The notes under the pieces were generated by a model. It worked only from the letters and a program-made list of their open reading frames with translations. It made no database searches and was not told the origin of the DNA. A program made the position numbers and the translations under genes. From an uncultured Acidobacteriota bacterium (GTDB taxonomy: Bacteria > Acidobacteriota > UBA6911 > CAINFC01): DNA of 64,000 bases. Positions 51,178 to 60,078 of the stretch are shown here, one piece after another (position 1 is the first letter of the stretch; each line of letters opens with the position of its first letter). Location: assembly GCA_903847975.1 (NCBI GenBank), contig CAINFC010000230.1:1-64000 (forward strand), given 5' to 3'.

Positions 51178-52089
51178 CTATTTTTTATTAGGCCGGTAGC
51201 AGTCCGGCACGAAATTCTGATCGGTAATCGGCGGCCGAACATAACCTTTCTCCGTGGGGCGGGGAGGCAGCTCGACCGGCTTGGGTGTCAGGTCTTGGTA
51301 AGGAATCCGGCCCAGCAGATGGCGGATGCAGTTCAGCCGGGCGGCCTTCTTGTTGTCGGCATGGACCACGAACCAGGGAGCCTGCTTGATATCCGTGCAG
51401 GCCATCATCTGATCCTTGGCCCGGGAGTAATCCTGCCACCGCAGCCGCGACTGCATGTCCATCGGGCTCAGCTTCCAGCGCTTGGTCGGATCCTGCATGC
51501 GGGATTGAAACCGCCGCTCCTGCTCTTCGTTGCTCACCGAGAACCAGTACTTGACGAGAATGATCCCGGAGCGGATCAGCATGCGCTCAAACTCCGGGCA
51601 GGAGTGCAGGAATTCGCGGTACTCCTCCTCGCTGCAGAAGCCCATCACCCGCTCCACCCCGGCCCGGTTGTACCAGCTGCGGTCGAACAGCGCCATCTCT
51701 CCGGCCGCGGGAAGGTGGGCCGCATAGCGCTGGAAATACCACTGCGTTTTTTCCCTCTCGGTCGGCGCCGCCAGGGCCACCACCCGACAGATACGCGGGT
51801 TCATGCACTGGGTAATTCTCTTGATCACCCCTCCTTTGCCGGCGGCGTCCCTGCCCTCAAAAAGAACCACCACCTTCAGCCCTTCGTGCCGGATCCATTC
51901 CTGCAGCTTGATCAGCTCGAGGTGCAGGCGCCGGAGCTCCTTCTCATAAAATTTCTTCTTCATCTTGTCCGGACCGGCCGCGGCGTCCTCCCTGGCATCC
52001 GGTGCCGGGCAACCGGCCGCTTCCGGCCTGACCTCCGGTTTCTTTCCGGGCTTTTCCTTACGGGGGCGATCCTTCTTTTTCCTGCTCAC
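51178..52089 (-). CDS. ppk2: Polyphosphate kinase 2 family enzyme
   Basis: Uses polyphosphate to phosphorylate nucleoside mono- or diphosphates (or the reverse). The 303 residues show the PPK2 core: LEGRDAAGKGG-type Walker A (FEGRDAAGKGGVIKRI), RYAAHLPAAGEMALFDRSWYNRAGVERVMGF with the Walker B aspartate and lid arginine, and RSGIILVKYWFSVS then SPMDMQSRLRWQDYSRAKDQM. The N-terminal ~50 residues are very basic and probably disordered. A GTG start at 52089 is chosen since AGGAGG lies five bases upstream; the longer frame to 52125 lacks a site. It follows the kinase gene on the same strand, 48 bases away, and would be transcribed before it. Confidence 0.93.
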   Translation of the reverse strand: MSRKKKDRPRKEKPGKKPEVRPEAAGCPAPDAREDAAAGPDKMKKKFYEKELRRLHLELIKLQEWIRHEGLKVVVLFEGRDAAGKGGVIKRITQCMNPRICRVVALAAPTEREKTQWYFQRYAAHLPAAGEMALFDRSWYNRAGVERVMGFCSEEEYREFLHSCPEFERMLIRSGIILVKYWFSVSNEEQERRFQSRMQDPTKRWKLSPMDMQSRLRWQDYSRAKDQMMACTDIKQAPWFVVHADNKKAARLNCIRHLLGRIPYQDLTPKPVELPPRPTEKGYVRPPITDQNFVPDCYRPNKK

Positions 52090-52277
52090 GGGCACCTCCT
52101 CTTGCTTCTCCACCTGGCAGCGCAAAGGCGCTTTTCACCGTATGGCGTATAATTACCTGGTGATGTTCGCCTTTCCCGATAGCTTAGTTCTTTCTTTCGC
52201 AGAAGGCAAGGGGCAGCCGAGCCTTTCCTCCGGATTCCTTCGGAGACCGCCGGCACTTGGAGGGGAGAATCATTTCC

Positions 52278-53192
52278 ATGGCTAATATACTGATTGCCGG
52301 AGGCAGCGGACTGATCGGGCAGCGCCTCAGCCAGAGGCTTTTGCAGGAGGGCCATGCGGTGGCCTGGCTCTCCCGGCGCCCGCACCCATCGCCCCGGAAT
52401 TACGTGTGGGACTACCGCCGCGAAATCCTCGATCCGCAGGCCGTCGAGTTCGCCGACTACCTGATCCACCTGGCGGGCCATAACCTCTCCGAAGGCCGCT
52501 GGACGGCGCAACGCAAGAAGGAGATCCTCGACAGCCGGGTGCAATCGACACTTTTTCTTGGCCGTCGCTGGAAGGAAAGCGGGCGTCCTCTGAAGGGCTA
52601 CCTGGCGGCATCTGCGGTGGGCTTTTACGGCGGCGTCACCACACAGAAGGTTTTTACCGAGGAGGATCCTCCGGGCACCGATTTTCTGGCGGAGGTCTGC
52701 CGCGCATGGGAAACGGCCATCGGTCAGCTGGCCGACCTGCCCACCCGTGTGGTTGTGCTTCGGACCGGCGTGGCCCTCAGCCCTGCGGGCGGCATGCTCC
52801 CCAAAGTGCTTCTTCCCACACGGCTGGGTCTGGCGACCGCCTTCGGCACCGGAAGGCAGGTCCTGCCATGGATTCACCTGGACGACCTCTGCGGCATCTA
52901 CCTTCAGGCCTTGCAAAACCCCGGGATGCGGGGAATCTACAACGCCGTGGCTCCCCAGCCGGTCTGCGGCGGAGAGTTCATGGAAATACTTTCGCGCCAC
53001 CTTCGTCGTCCCTTCTGGCTACCCAACGTTCCTGCCTTTTTACTTCGGGCGGCGCTGGGGGAGATGTCCGTACTACTCCTGGAGGGGAGCCGGATTTCCT
53101 CCGCCCGGATCGAGCAGAGCGGCTTTTCCTTCCGCTTTCCGGATCTGCCTTCCGCACTTCGGGACCTGATTCCCGCGGGCGGCCGGACTTGA
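52278..53192 (+). CDS. TIGR01777-family NAD(P)-binding epimerase-like protein
   Basis: A 304-residue extended short-chain dehydrogenase-like protein of the SDR39U1/YfcH type. ANILIAGGSGLIGQRLSQRLLQ is the nucleotide-binding loop (GGSGLIG); DYLIHLAGHNLSEGRWTAQRKKEI and SAVGFYGG are typical of this group, and IHLDDLCGIYLQAL lies near the end. A DUF1731-like C-terminal segment (VPAFLLRAALGEMSVLLLEG) completes it. The reaction of this family is not established. The ATG follows GGAGGGGAG at a good distance. It reads divergently from ppk2. Confidence 0.93.
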   Translation: MANILIAGGSGLIGQRLSQRLLQEGHAVAWLSRRPHPSPRNYVWDYRREILDPQAVEFADYLIHLAGHNLSEGRWTAQRKKEILDSRVQSTLFLGRRWKESGRPLKGYLAASAVGFYGGVTTQKVFTEEDPPGTDFLAEVCRAWETAIGQLADLPTRVVVLRTGVALSPAGGMLPKVLLPTRLGLATAFGTGRQVLPWIHLDDLCGIYLQALQNPGMRGIYNAVAPQPVCGGEFMEILSRHLRRPFWLPNVPAFLLRAALGEMSVLLLEGSRISSARIEQSGFSFRFPDLPSALRDLIPAGGRT

Positions 53193-53241
53193 CCCCGCCG
53201 CCGCTTTTTGCCGGGCCATCAGAAAAGACAAGTTCGTAAAA

Positions 53242-53352
53242 AGTCCCTCGCCCCATCCGAAATGCCCTGATTTCTTCTTTCTTCCTGATCCCCCTCTTCC
53301 TGCGAAATGATTGGGCTCACAGGAAGAAAGGAAGAGCCGGAAGAAAAGCGGA
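53242..53352. repeat. Dispersed hairpin repeat, family B, copy 3
   Basis: The core CTTCCTGCG (53296-53304) / CACAGGAAG (53318-53326) is a 9-base stem with one mismatch and the same loop (AAATGATTGGGCT) as copy 2. Flanks (CCCCATCCGAAATG at 53251, AAGAAAGGAAGAGCCGGAAG after the stem) also match copy 2. The gap between the TIGR01777 gene and the diguanylate cyclase gene holds nothing else. Confidence 0.65.
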
Positions 53353-53416
53353 AGGAATGGCCGGAAGGAGATGTTGCCTTTCGAGCCCGGCCGTCATTTT
53401 TTCGGCCGGGTAAAGG

Positions 53417-54898
53417 TCAGGATTCGGAAGGCGACTTTTTCTTTTTCCCCAGCGCAGCCCGCAGTACGCTGTTTTCCTGTTCCATGTCGGTCAGCTCCTT
53501 GATTTTCTCCTTGAGCTGCAGAATTTCCTGACGCAGCCGGTTGTGATCGGCGCTCAGGCGGCCTTTGATGTCTTCGAAGTAGGTGCAGCGGTTCCGACCG
53601 TCTTCCTTGCTGGCGTATAGCGCCTGGTCCGCCCGGTCGATGGCGTCCATCACCGAGTTCATGTGCACCTCGAATTCCGCAACGCCGCTGGAAATGGTCA
53701 CCCGGTATTCCTGGCCGGAGATCATAAAAGGGGTTTCCTGGATCCGCCGGCGCAGGCTTTCCATTTTTTCGAGCGTGGCCTCCTTGTCGTGGCCGTAAAA
53801 AACGGCACAAAACTCCTCCCCGCCGTAGCGGTAGGCATTGGGCACCCCTTCCTTGATCAGGGCAGCGGTCTTCTTCAGGATCTCATCTCCTACGGCGTGA
53901 CCATAGGTGTCGTTCAGCCGCTTGAAGCGGTCGATGTCGATCATGGCCACGTAAAGTTTCTTCTGGCCCTGCTTGAACTGCTTGAAGAGCTTGCCCATCT
54001 GCTCATTGAGCTTTCGCTTGTTGTTGAGCTGGGTCAGGTCGTCGATGTAGACTTTTCGGGCCAGCTGGCGGTCGTGATTCGATTGGATGACCCGGGCCAG
54101 GACGGGCATCATCCAGGCAACATCGGTTTTCCACTGCGCCTTGTCGAAGCCCGCGGTGATGGGCCGCTGGATGCGGCAGTGGCCGATCTGGCGGCCTTCG
54201 ACCACCAGGGGCATTTCCAGGATGGCCTCCTGAACCTCGCGGATCTGGACCTCATGGACCGACTCCGGCAGCGCGGGCTTTTCTTCTTCCTTGTTGTAGA
54301 TAAAAACCTTGCCGTCGGTTTTCAGCTCCGTGGCCAGGAACTGGTCGTCATCCAGCAGGAATACCTCCATCTGCTCCACATCCAGAAAAGAGAGAATCCT
54401 CTTGATCGCCTCTTCAAACGAGGCCAGCATGATCTGAATCGCCTGCTGGCCCTGTCTCCAGCGATCCTCCAGGTGCTCCACTTCCCGGACGTGGTCCACC
54501 TGGCTGTCGATCAGCTCGGCCTGCATCCGCTGCAGTCCGGCCACCTCGCAGAGCGCCTTCTGCGCTTCCGCCGTGGAATAGCGATAGAGCTCGGTAAGAA
54601 CCGCCAGCCGCTGAATGATCCCGGCAAAGTGCCGCCGGTTCTGCGCCAGCCGGGCGCTCAGGGAATCGGGATCCAGGGCCCGCAGGCCCTCGGCACCGAT
54701 GGCCTCCTGGATCTGCTGCCGGTACTTTTGCGGAAGGGAGGAGCGGCACTCCTCGACAACCTTATCTTCCAGGCGCGACAGGCGCTCCCGAAAGGAGCGG
54801 ATCGCTTCCGGATTTTGAGCCGATGAGCGGACCCGCGATTTGATCTCCTCCGCCACTCCCTCCACGATCATTCGGGCCTTGTCTTGATCCGCACTCAT
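53417..54898 (-). CDS. Diguanylate cyclase (GGDEF) with N-terminal sensing region
   Basis: Makes cyclic di-GMP from two GTP. The 493 residues end in a GGDEF domain (~285-445): DDLTQLNNKRKLNEQMGKLF, MIDIDRFKRLNDTYGHAVGDEIL, RYGGEEFCAVF (signature GGEEF at 359-363), and RVTISSGVAEFE. A coiled-coil ends the protein (HNRLRQEILQLKEKIKELTDME). The first ~280 residues are cytosolic; the first half is helical and residues ~150-280 may be GAF-like. No RxxD inhibitory site is visible in its usual place (five residues before GGEEF), so product inhibition may be absent. No transmembrane segment. GGAG touches the ATG directly. Confidence 0.93.
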   Translation of the reverse strand: MSADQDKARMIVEGVAEEIKSRVRSSAQNPEAIRSFRERLSRLEDKVVEECRSSLPQKYRQQIQEAIGAEGLRALDPDSLSARLAQNRRHFAGIIQRLAVLTELYRYSTAEAQKALCEVAGLQRMQAELIDSQVDHVREVEHLEDRWRQGQQAIQIMLASFEEAIKRILSFLDVEQMEVFLLDDDQFLATELKTDGKVFIYNKEEEKPALPESVHEVQIREVQEAILEMPLVVEGRQIGHCRIQRPITAGFDKAQWKTDVAWMMPVLARVIQSNHDRQLARKVYIDDLTQLNNKRKLNEQMGKLFKQFKQGQKKLYVAMIDIDRFKRLNDTYGHAVGDEILKKTAALIKEGVPNAYRYGGEEFCAVFYGHDKEATLEKMESLRRRIQETPFMISGQEYRVTISSGVAEFEVHMNSVMDAIDRADQALYASKEDGRNRCTYFEDIKGRLSADHNRLRQEILQLKEKIKELTDMEQENSVLRAALGKKKKSPSES

Positions 54899-55007
54899 CT
54901 CCGGGAAACCGCTTTTTGGTTGAATTGAGCTTATCAGGTAAATGCTTTCTGAATACCGCCATGATTGTAAGGTGCGACACCGGGAAAGTCAACGCCGCCT
55001 GGTCCGG

Positions 55008-55036
55008 TTGATTCTGTGCGGCGATTCCGCTACAAT
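55008..55036 (+). promoter_or_regulatory. Sigma70-type promoter, near-leaderless
   Basis: TTGATT (55008-55013), 17 bases, TACAAT (55031-55036). The expected start of transcription (~55043) is only about four bases from the ATG at 55047, so the mRNA would be practically leaderless. Confidence 0.55.
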
Positions 55037-55046
55037 CCCTACCGCT

Positions 55047-55655
55047 ATGTTTGGCCTGAACCGTGGTGAAACGGCGCTGCTCCAAAAACTTCGCCGGCCG
55101 GAGCAAGTGCAGCTCTTTCTGGATGAGGAGATCGCTTACAATAAGGAAAAGGACGGCGAAACCTGCCGCTCCGTCCGCCGGGTGCTGCGCGACCGGCTGG
55201 CCCATTGCCTGGAAGGAGCCTTCCTGGCTGCCGCCGCCCTGCGAATCCAAGGCCGGCCGCCTCTGCTGATCGACCTGGAAGCGACACGCGACGACGACCA
55301 CGTACTGGCGGTTTTTCAGTACCGGAGCCACTGGGGTGCGATCGCCAAGTCCAATTACAGCGGCCTGCGCTTTCGGGAGCCCGTGTACCGGACACTCCGG
55401 GAACTGGCCATGAGCTATTTCGAACACTATTACAACCTGCAGGGGGAAAAGAGCCTGCGCCGCTATTCCCGTACGATTCCCCTCGACCGGCTGGACCACC
55501 TCGGCTGGATGACTTCCGAACAGGATGTCTGGGAAATTGCTTACCGCATCGCGGCAGCCCGGCATTACCGCCTGCTCAGTGCACCGCACATCCGGAATCT
55601 GAGTCCTATGGACCGGCGCCTGTTCCATGCCGGCCAGCTGGGCTCGGCAGAATAA
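55047..55655 (+). CDS. Uncharacterised protein, possibly transglutaminase-like
   Basis: A 202-residue cytosolic protein. I do not recognise it with certainty. HCLEGAFLAAAALRIQGRPP (cysteine at the start of a helix), DDDHVLAVFQYRSHWGAIAK (histidine on a strand) and a later aspartate give an order of Cys-His-Asp like that of transglutaminase/papain-type folds, and many of the flanking residues look conserved (SNYSGLRFREPVYRTLRELAMSYF). The start was moved from the frame opening at 54942 to ATG 55047 because the promoter lies between them. No ribosome site, consistent with a leaderless message. Its nearest neighbour is a divergent diguanylate cyclase. Confidence 0.65.
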   Translation: MFGLNRGETALLQKLRRPEQVQLFLDEEIAYNKEKDGETCRSVRRVLRDRLAHCLEGAFLAAAALRIQGRPPLLIDLEATRDDDHVLAVFQYRSHWGAIAKSNYSGLRFREPVYRTLRELAMSYFEHYYNLQGEKSLRRYSRTIPLDRLDHLGWMTSEQDVWEIAYRIAAARHYRLLSAPHIRNLSPMDRRLFHAGQLGSAE

Positions 55656-55745
55656 AAGCGGTTCGCCTGGTGCCGGGTGGCCTGGCGACCAGCGGAAAAA
55701 TCACGGGAAGGTCGGGATGTGCAGGAGGAAAAGGAAAGGGGATCG

Positions 55746-56345
55746 TTACTTTTTTTTCCTGCCCGCCTCGCGGGACTTTATGTCTTCGGGGGAAATATAG
55801 GTAGCCTGAATGGAAACCAGGGCATCCGAGGGCTTCATCCAGCCCCTTTTCACCCAGAGGTCGGCAAAACGAGGCTCCGGCCAGATATTTTCCGGCTGGA
55901 AGTCCACGCTCTCCACCGGCCAGATAAGGCCTCCGCCCCGATTCGGCTCCGACCAGCCGAATTCTATCTCCCGCCCGCACTGGGCACAGCGCACATAATA
56001 GGCGACATCCTCTTCCTGGCTTTCCTTCCTGGCTTCCACCTGGAGGTCCCCTTCGGAAGCTTCGTTGAAACAGTCCGGGCAGAAAATATCGAATTCCTGA
56101 TTGCGGGTAGCGATTTTTTCGATTTTGTCGGTCTCTTCGAGGGTGTAGTGATGGCTTTCGTGCAGGGTGCCCACGCTCTGGTAGAAGGCCCGCTCGATGC
56201 ATTCCCGGGTGGCCGCCGGCCTGGCTTTGCCGCAGCGGCAGGGGTAGGATTCGAGGTAGGAAAAACCGCTCAGGAATTCCTTGATTACATCAAAATGGGT
56301 ATGACCGCATTCGATGCAGCGGTAGAGTTTCGACCTGCTTTTCAT
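55746..56345 (-). CDS. Small multi-zinc-ribbon protein
   Basis: A 199-residue cytosolic protein with several zinc ligands: YRCIECGHTHFD with PCRCGKAR (first ribbon, residues ~7-42), FCPDCFNEAS (~90) and VRCAQCGREIEFGW (~120), a total of four CxxC-type pairs. The C-terminus is aromatic- and proline-rich (IWPVESVDFQPENIWPEP). No family could be named; nucleic-acid or protein binding is possible. ATG 56345 is preferred to the frame opening at 56399, because the earlier residues are low-complexity and the first ribbon begins at once. It lies 67 bases downstream of the TPR gene on the same strand. Confidence 0.65.
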   Translation of the reverse strand: MKSRSKLYRCIECGHTHFDVIKEFLSGFSYLESYPCRCGKARPAATRECIERAFYQSVGTLHESHHYTLEETDKIEKIATRNQEFDIFCPDCFNEASEGDLQVEARKESQEEDVAYYVRCAQCGREIEFGWSEPNRGGGLIWPVESVDFQPENIWPEPRFADLWVKRGWMKPSDALVSIQATYISPEDIKSREAGRKKK

Positions 56346-56412
56346 GGCGGCCGGAGCTCCGCGGCCCGCCCGGCATCCCGAACAGGCCGCGGAGTTCATT
56401 CCCTTGGGGCGA

Positions 56413-57939
56413 TTACTGGCTGCGCTTGCTCATCACGACCAGCACCGACTTGACGTTGTCCAGCCGGGCGGCGTCTTTACCGAGCTGCAGGTACCGGTTG
56501 AGAACTTCCTTGGCCAGCTTGTCGTTCTTCTTGCTGAAATAGAGCGACATGCCGTACTCGTAGGCGGCATCGACATGATTCGGATTGACTTTCAGAGCCT
56601 TCTCCCAGGCCAGCTCGGCCACTTCCGAATTTCCCTGCTTGGAAAGAGCCTGACCCAGATTGAACAGGGCCTGGTCCGGGGGCACACTGCCGGCGGCCCG
56701 GGGATCCGCGTAAACGTTCAGGGCCTCTTCATACCTTTTTTCCGTCAGGTAAAACTGGGCGAGAGCTTTCTGAAGGTCCGGCACGTCCGGGGCCATTTCA
56801 ATGGCTTTCTTGAAAGAATCGACGGCCTTGTCCGACTGCTTCAGCTTGCCATAGGTCCGGCCGATCTGGGCCAGGATGGTCGGCTGGTTCTTTTTGGGGA
56901 CCAGGGGGAGCGCTTCCTCGTACTTTTTCAGGGCGCCGTTGAAATCCTCCGCCTGATACATCTTGTCTCCTTCTTCCAGCATGGCCTTAGCCTTCAGGAG
57001 GACCTCGTTGTCCTGGATCTCCTTGATTTTTTTCTTCAGATCCTGGTAGTCCTTTTCCGCAGGCTTGAGTTCCACCGCCTTGTCGGCGGATTTCATGGCC
57101 TCGTCATACCGCTTGGCGTTGGCATGAGCCAGGCTGATATTGTAATAGAGGTCAGCGTCATTGGGCTCCATCTTGAGAGCCTCCTGGTACTTGCCGATGG
57201 CCTCATCGAACTTGCGCTCCTGGGAGAACTTTTCCCCTTCGGAACGAAGCTTGAAGCCGGGAAGCTTATCCAGCAGGAACTGGGCGTCCTTCTGCCGCGC
57301 GGCGTAAGGATTTTCCCCGCCGGCCTGCCCCTGCATGGGCATCTGGGCCAGAGCCGAAGCGACGGCGATGGTCTTTTTCAGGGGCGGCACGGTGTCATCG
57401 AACTTTTTCTGCTGCAGCAGGGCAATCGCCAGGTTGTAGTTGCTGTCCGGGTTGGTGGGATAAATCTTCAGCGATTCGCGAATCGGCTTTTCGCCGTCGG
57501 CAAACTTCCCGGCCTGCAGCAGCTTGACCCCTTCTTCCAGCAGCTGGTAGGCTTTCTGGTTCACAGCCTGATCCTCAAAATAAAGCTTGGCGGTAGGATC
57601 CCCGGCCGCAAACCGCAATTCGACCGACTGCTTTCCGCCCCCCTTGAAAGCAAAAAATTCGTCATAAGTCGGGGCAAATCCGGTCTGGCGGGCCACCACG
57701 CGATACACGCCATCGTCCAGCTTCTTGAAAAGAGCCACGCCGGTCTTGTCGCTCTTGGCGTCCTTCATCTTTGGACTGGTAATGGGTGCGGCAATGACTT
57801 TTACCCCGGCCAGCGCCTGCCCGTCCGGACCGACGCACTTGACCTCCAGGGAATTGTCTTGACAAAAAACGGGCATGACCATGGCGAAAGCCAATAGTAA
57901 CATCATGCCGACGGCAAATCGGGAGCGGATAATCTTCAT
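56413..57939 (-). CDS. Exported TPR-repeat protein
   Basis: A 508-residue exported protein. Signal peptide 1-26 (VGMMLLLAFAMVMPVFCQD). Residues ~28-115 form a carboxypeptidase-regulatory-like beta-sandwich (LEVKCVGPDGQALAGVKVIA, DGVYRVVARQTGF). From ~120 on there are about nine tetratricopeptide repeats with the W/L-G-Y-A-F-A-P pattern: YPTNPDSNYNLAIALLQQKK, EPNDADLYYNISLAHANAKR, APDVPDLQKALAQFYLTEKR, NPNHVDAAYEYGMSLYFSKK. TPR proteins hold complexes together. Its partners are unknown. AGGAAC precedes the ATG. Confidence 0.92.
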   Translation of the reverse strand: MKIIRSRFAVGMMLLLAFAMVMPVFCQDNSLEVKCVGPDGQALAGVKVIAAPITSPKMKDAKSDKTGVALFKKLDDGVYRVVARQTGFAPTYDEFFAFKGGGKQSVELRFAAGDPTAKLYFEDQAVNQKAYQLLEEGVKLLQAGKFADGEKPIRESLKIYPTNPDSNYNLAIALLQQKKFDDTVPPLKKTIAVASALAQMPMQGQAGGENPYAARQKDAQFLLDKLPGFKLRSEGEKFSQERKFDEAIGKYQEALKMEPNDADLYYNISLAHANAKRYDEAMKSADKAVELKPAEKDYQDLKKKIKEIQDNEVLLKAKAMLEEGDKMYQAEDFNGALKKYEEALPLVPKKNQPTILAQIGRTYGKLKQSDKAVDSFKKAIEMAPDVPDLQKALAQFYLTEKRYEEALNVYADPRAAGSVPPDQALFNLGQALSKQGNSEVAELAWEKALKVNPNHVDAAYEYGMSLYFSKKNDKLAKEVLNRYLQLGKDAARLDNVKSVLVVMSKRSQ

Positions 57940-58100
57940 AAAAGTTCCTGTACCATCAGGCGCTCAGCCTGAAAATAAAGCACCTCCAGGCCCTCCGGGG
58001 ACCGCAGGTTCGGTTATGTATTCTTGCGTCACGCAGGTATTTTAAAGCCTGGCCGATTTCAAGTCAAAGAGAAATTTAAATTTAGGCTGACAGACGGCAA

Positions 58101-59228
58101 TCAGATATCCACCCAGCAATGCTCTTCCGCGGCGCGGCCGATGGCCTCCATAACCGCACAGCCTTCGGCCGCCTCCCCCGCCGACACCAGCGGCACTTCC
58201 TTGCGGCCGGCCACCGCATCCAGGAAAAGGTCCAGGGGGTGAGACCATGCGGCTGGAAACTTGTTCCAGGCCCGTCGTCCGTCCGCCCCCTCGACGGCAT
58301 CGGATTGAAAATAGAAGCGGTCCTTCTGCTTGTAGGCGCAGCCCGTGGTTCCACCGATGTATATCGGCATGGGATTGTCGCGGTCCAGCCATCCGGCGGC
58401 CAGCACCGCCAGAAGCCCGTTTTTAAACTCCAGGATCGCCTCCCCGTTCTGATTGCCGTCCTCCGGACTTCCGCTCAACGTCTGAAACCGCCCGGTCACC
58501 CGCGCAGGCTTCCCGAACCACCAGAGCAGCAGGTCCAGTCCGTGCATGCCGATATCGCCGAATCCCCCGAAGCCGGCCTGTTTCCGGTCGGTCATCCACC
58601 CGTACTCCCTGGCAAACATCCCTTCCAGGCTGCCGGCGTTGGAAACACAGATTCGCACCCGGGTGATTTTCCCGAAAACCCCTTTCTTCAGCTGCTCGCG
58701 CAGGAAAAGAGAAACCGGCTCGCCGCGCATGAAATACCCGGTCTGGAAAAGAACCCCGGATCGGGCCACGGCTGCCGCCATGGCCGCGGCGTCTTCCCGG
58801 CCTGTCCCCAGAGGCTTTTCGACGAAAACAGGCTTTCCCGCGGCAGCCGCTTCCAGCACCAGCTCCCGGTGGCGGACCGTCTCCGAAAGGAGGACCGCAG
58901 CTGCAATGGCAGGATCCGACCAGATTTCCCGCCGGTCCGCACAGATCCGGGCGCTGCCGGCTTGCGCCGCCGCAGCCTCGGCCCGGCCACGATCGAAATC
59001 CCACACATGGGTCACGGCCATATCGGTGCGGGCCGCAATCAGCTTGAGGAATGCCGGAGTGTGGATGTGGGCGGCTCCTACCAGGGCGATTTTCAAGACT
59101 CCGGCCGCCGGCTCCGCCCCTTTTTCCGGTTTTGCAACCGCGGTTTCCTGATCCGGTTCGAAGCGGCGAAGCCAGGTTCCGCCGGCGGCGGTCAACATCA
59201 TTTCCCGCCGGTTCCAGTTTGCTTTCAT
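58101..59228 (-). CDS. Exported Gfo/Idh/MocA-family oxidoreductase
   Basis: A 375-residue NAD(P)-dependent sugar oxidoreductase with a twin-arginine-like leader (NRREMMLTAAGGTWLRR), so probably exported folded with its cofactor. KIALVGAAHIHTPAFLKLIA is the Rossmann loop in a variant form: G-A-A-H replaces the usual GxGxxG. VEKPLG (136-141) is the conserved EKP motif, and GGFGDIGMHGLDLLLWWFG carries the histidine region of the second domain. Family members oxidise or reduce sugar hydroxyls, often also acting as N-acetylgalactosaminidases. GAGGAG lies seven bases before the ATG. Substrate unknown. Confidence 0.9.
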   Translation of the reverse strand: MKANWNRREMMLTAAGGTWLRRFEPDQETAVAKPEKGAEPAAGVLKIALVGAAHIHTPAFLKLIAARTDMAVTHVWDFDRGRAEAAAAQAGSARICADRREIWSDPAIAAAVLLSETVRHRELVLEAAAAGKPVFVEKPLGTGREDAAAMAAAVARSGVLFQTGYFMRGEPVSLFLREQLKKGVFGKITRVRICVSNAGSLEGMFAREYGWMTDRKQAGFGGFGDIGMHGLDLLLWWFGKPARVTGRFQTLSGSPEDGNQNGEAILEFKNGLLAVLAAGWLDRDNPMPIYIGGTTGCAYKQKDRFYFQSDAVEGADGRRAWNKFPAAWSHPLDLFLDAVAGRKEVPLVSAGEAAEGCAVMEAIGRAAEEHCWVDI

Positions 59229-59418
59229 TTCATTTCTCCTCGATCCATATAATCATAATAATAAGGAATGGTCTTCCAGTGCATGGCACGATGTTAGGGG
59301 TTCCCGGCCCGCTTGTCAAGCCGGCCCGATGGCTGATCCCTTCCGGGCCGCTCTTCCCGACGCACCCGGAAACGTTACTTTTTCCGGATCCTCCGGGAAC
59401 ACGAAGGCGCAAAAAGGG

Positions 59419-59600
59419 TTCTCGCGGAAGCCCTGCAGGGGCTTCGGATCGCACAACCCTGTAAGGGTTGCGCATAATCCGGCAAGGCCAGGTGTTTGCG
59501 CAGCCCTTTCAGGGCTGGGTTCAAACAAATCCGCCTACCCGGGGTAGCGCCTCTGCGGCGCAACCCCGGGCTGTGATCCGGAACCCCTTTAGGGTTCCTC
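59419..59600. repeat. Palindrome-cluster repeat, family C, copy 1
   Basis: About 180 bases built of short palindromes set close together: GCCCTGCAGGGGC, AACCCTGTAAGGGTT, AGCCCTTTCAGGGCT, CTACCCGGGGTAG and GAACCCCTTTAGGGTTC. The whole block recurs at 59776-60010 in the same orientation with an insertion of ~35 bases. It contains several false short frames but nothing with a gene-like signature. Confidence 0.85.
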
Positions 59601-59671
59601 TTCTTTTTGCCGGGCGATCAGAGAAATTCTCACGAGTCGATCCGGATCCGATTCGCAAAAATAATCCGCAT

Positions 59672-59737
59672 GGAGTTCCACCTTTAAGTGGCGCGCTGCG
59701 AGCAGGATTCCGCTTGTGGCTCGCAAGCTTGAACTCC
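59672..59737 (+). repeat. Dispersed hairpin repeat, family A, copy 2
   Basis: A 66-base inverted repeat lying between the two family C copies: arms GGAGTTC...GCGAGC and GCTCGCAAGCTTGAACTCC, centre AGGATTCCGCTTGTG. It matches 3910-3979 along its length. Confidence 0.75.
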
Positions 59738-59775
59738 AAACGGATTTCGTTAGGGAGATCGTTACGGATCGAGGA

Positions 59776-60010
59776 TTCTCGCGGAAGCCCTGCAGGGGCT
59801 TCGGATCGCAGCCCGGGGTTGGCGCGCTTCGCGCCTACCCCGGGTAGGGATCTTCGGATTGCACAACCCTGTAAGGGTTGCGCATAATCCGGCAAGGCCA
59901 GGTGTTTGCGCAGCCCTTTCAGGGCTGGGTTCAAGCAAATCCGCCTACCCGGGGTAGCGCCTCTGCGGCGCAAACCCCCGGGCTGTAATCCGGAACCCCT
60001 TTGGGGTTCT
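59776..60010. repeat. Palindrome-cluster repeat, family C, copy 2
   Basis: Direct repeat of 59419-59600, ~95% alike by eye, with an extra palindrome inserted near 59811 (GCCCGGGGTTGGCGCGCTTC... to ...CTACCCCGGG). Downstream it ends at GAACCCCTTTGGGGTTC. Between 59229 and 60078 there is no credible gene. Confidence 0.85.
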
Positions 60011-60078
60011 CCGGATTTTTTTCAGCTTCATCAGGGAAGACTATTTGATAAGTCATCCGGGAAGACGACCGGCGCGGA

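Noticed and set aside
59329-59973. Several short frames in the palindrome block (for example frames giving RRRGATPGRRICLNPALKG)
   Set aside because: Identical frames recur in both repeat copies and arise from the palindromes; no ribosome sites. This type of false ORF is common in repeat-rich genomes.
59419-60010. Possible CRISPR array
   Set aside because: Only two copies, each a mosaic of palindromes, with no regular short repeat-spacer pattern and no cas genes in the window.
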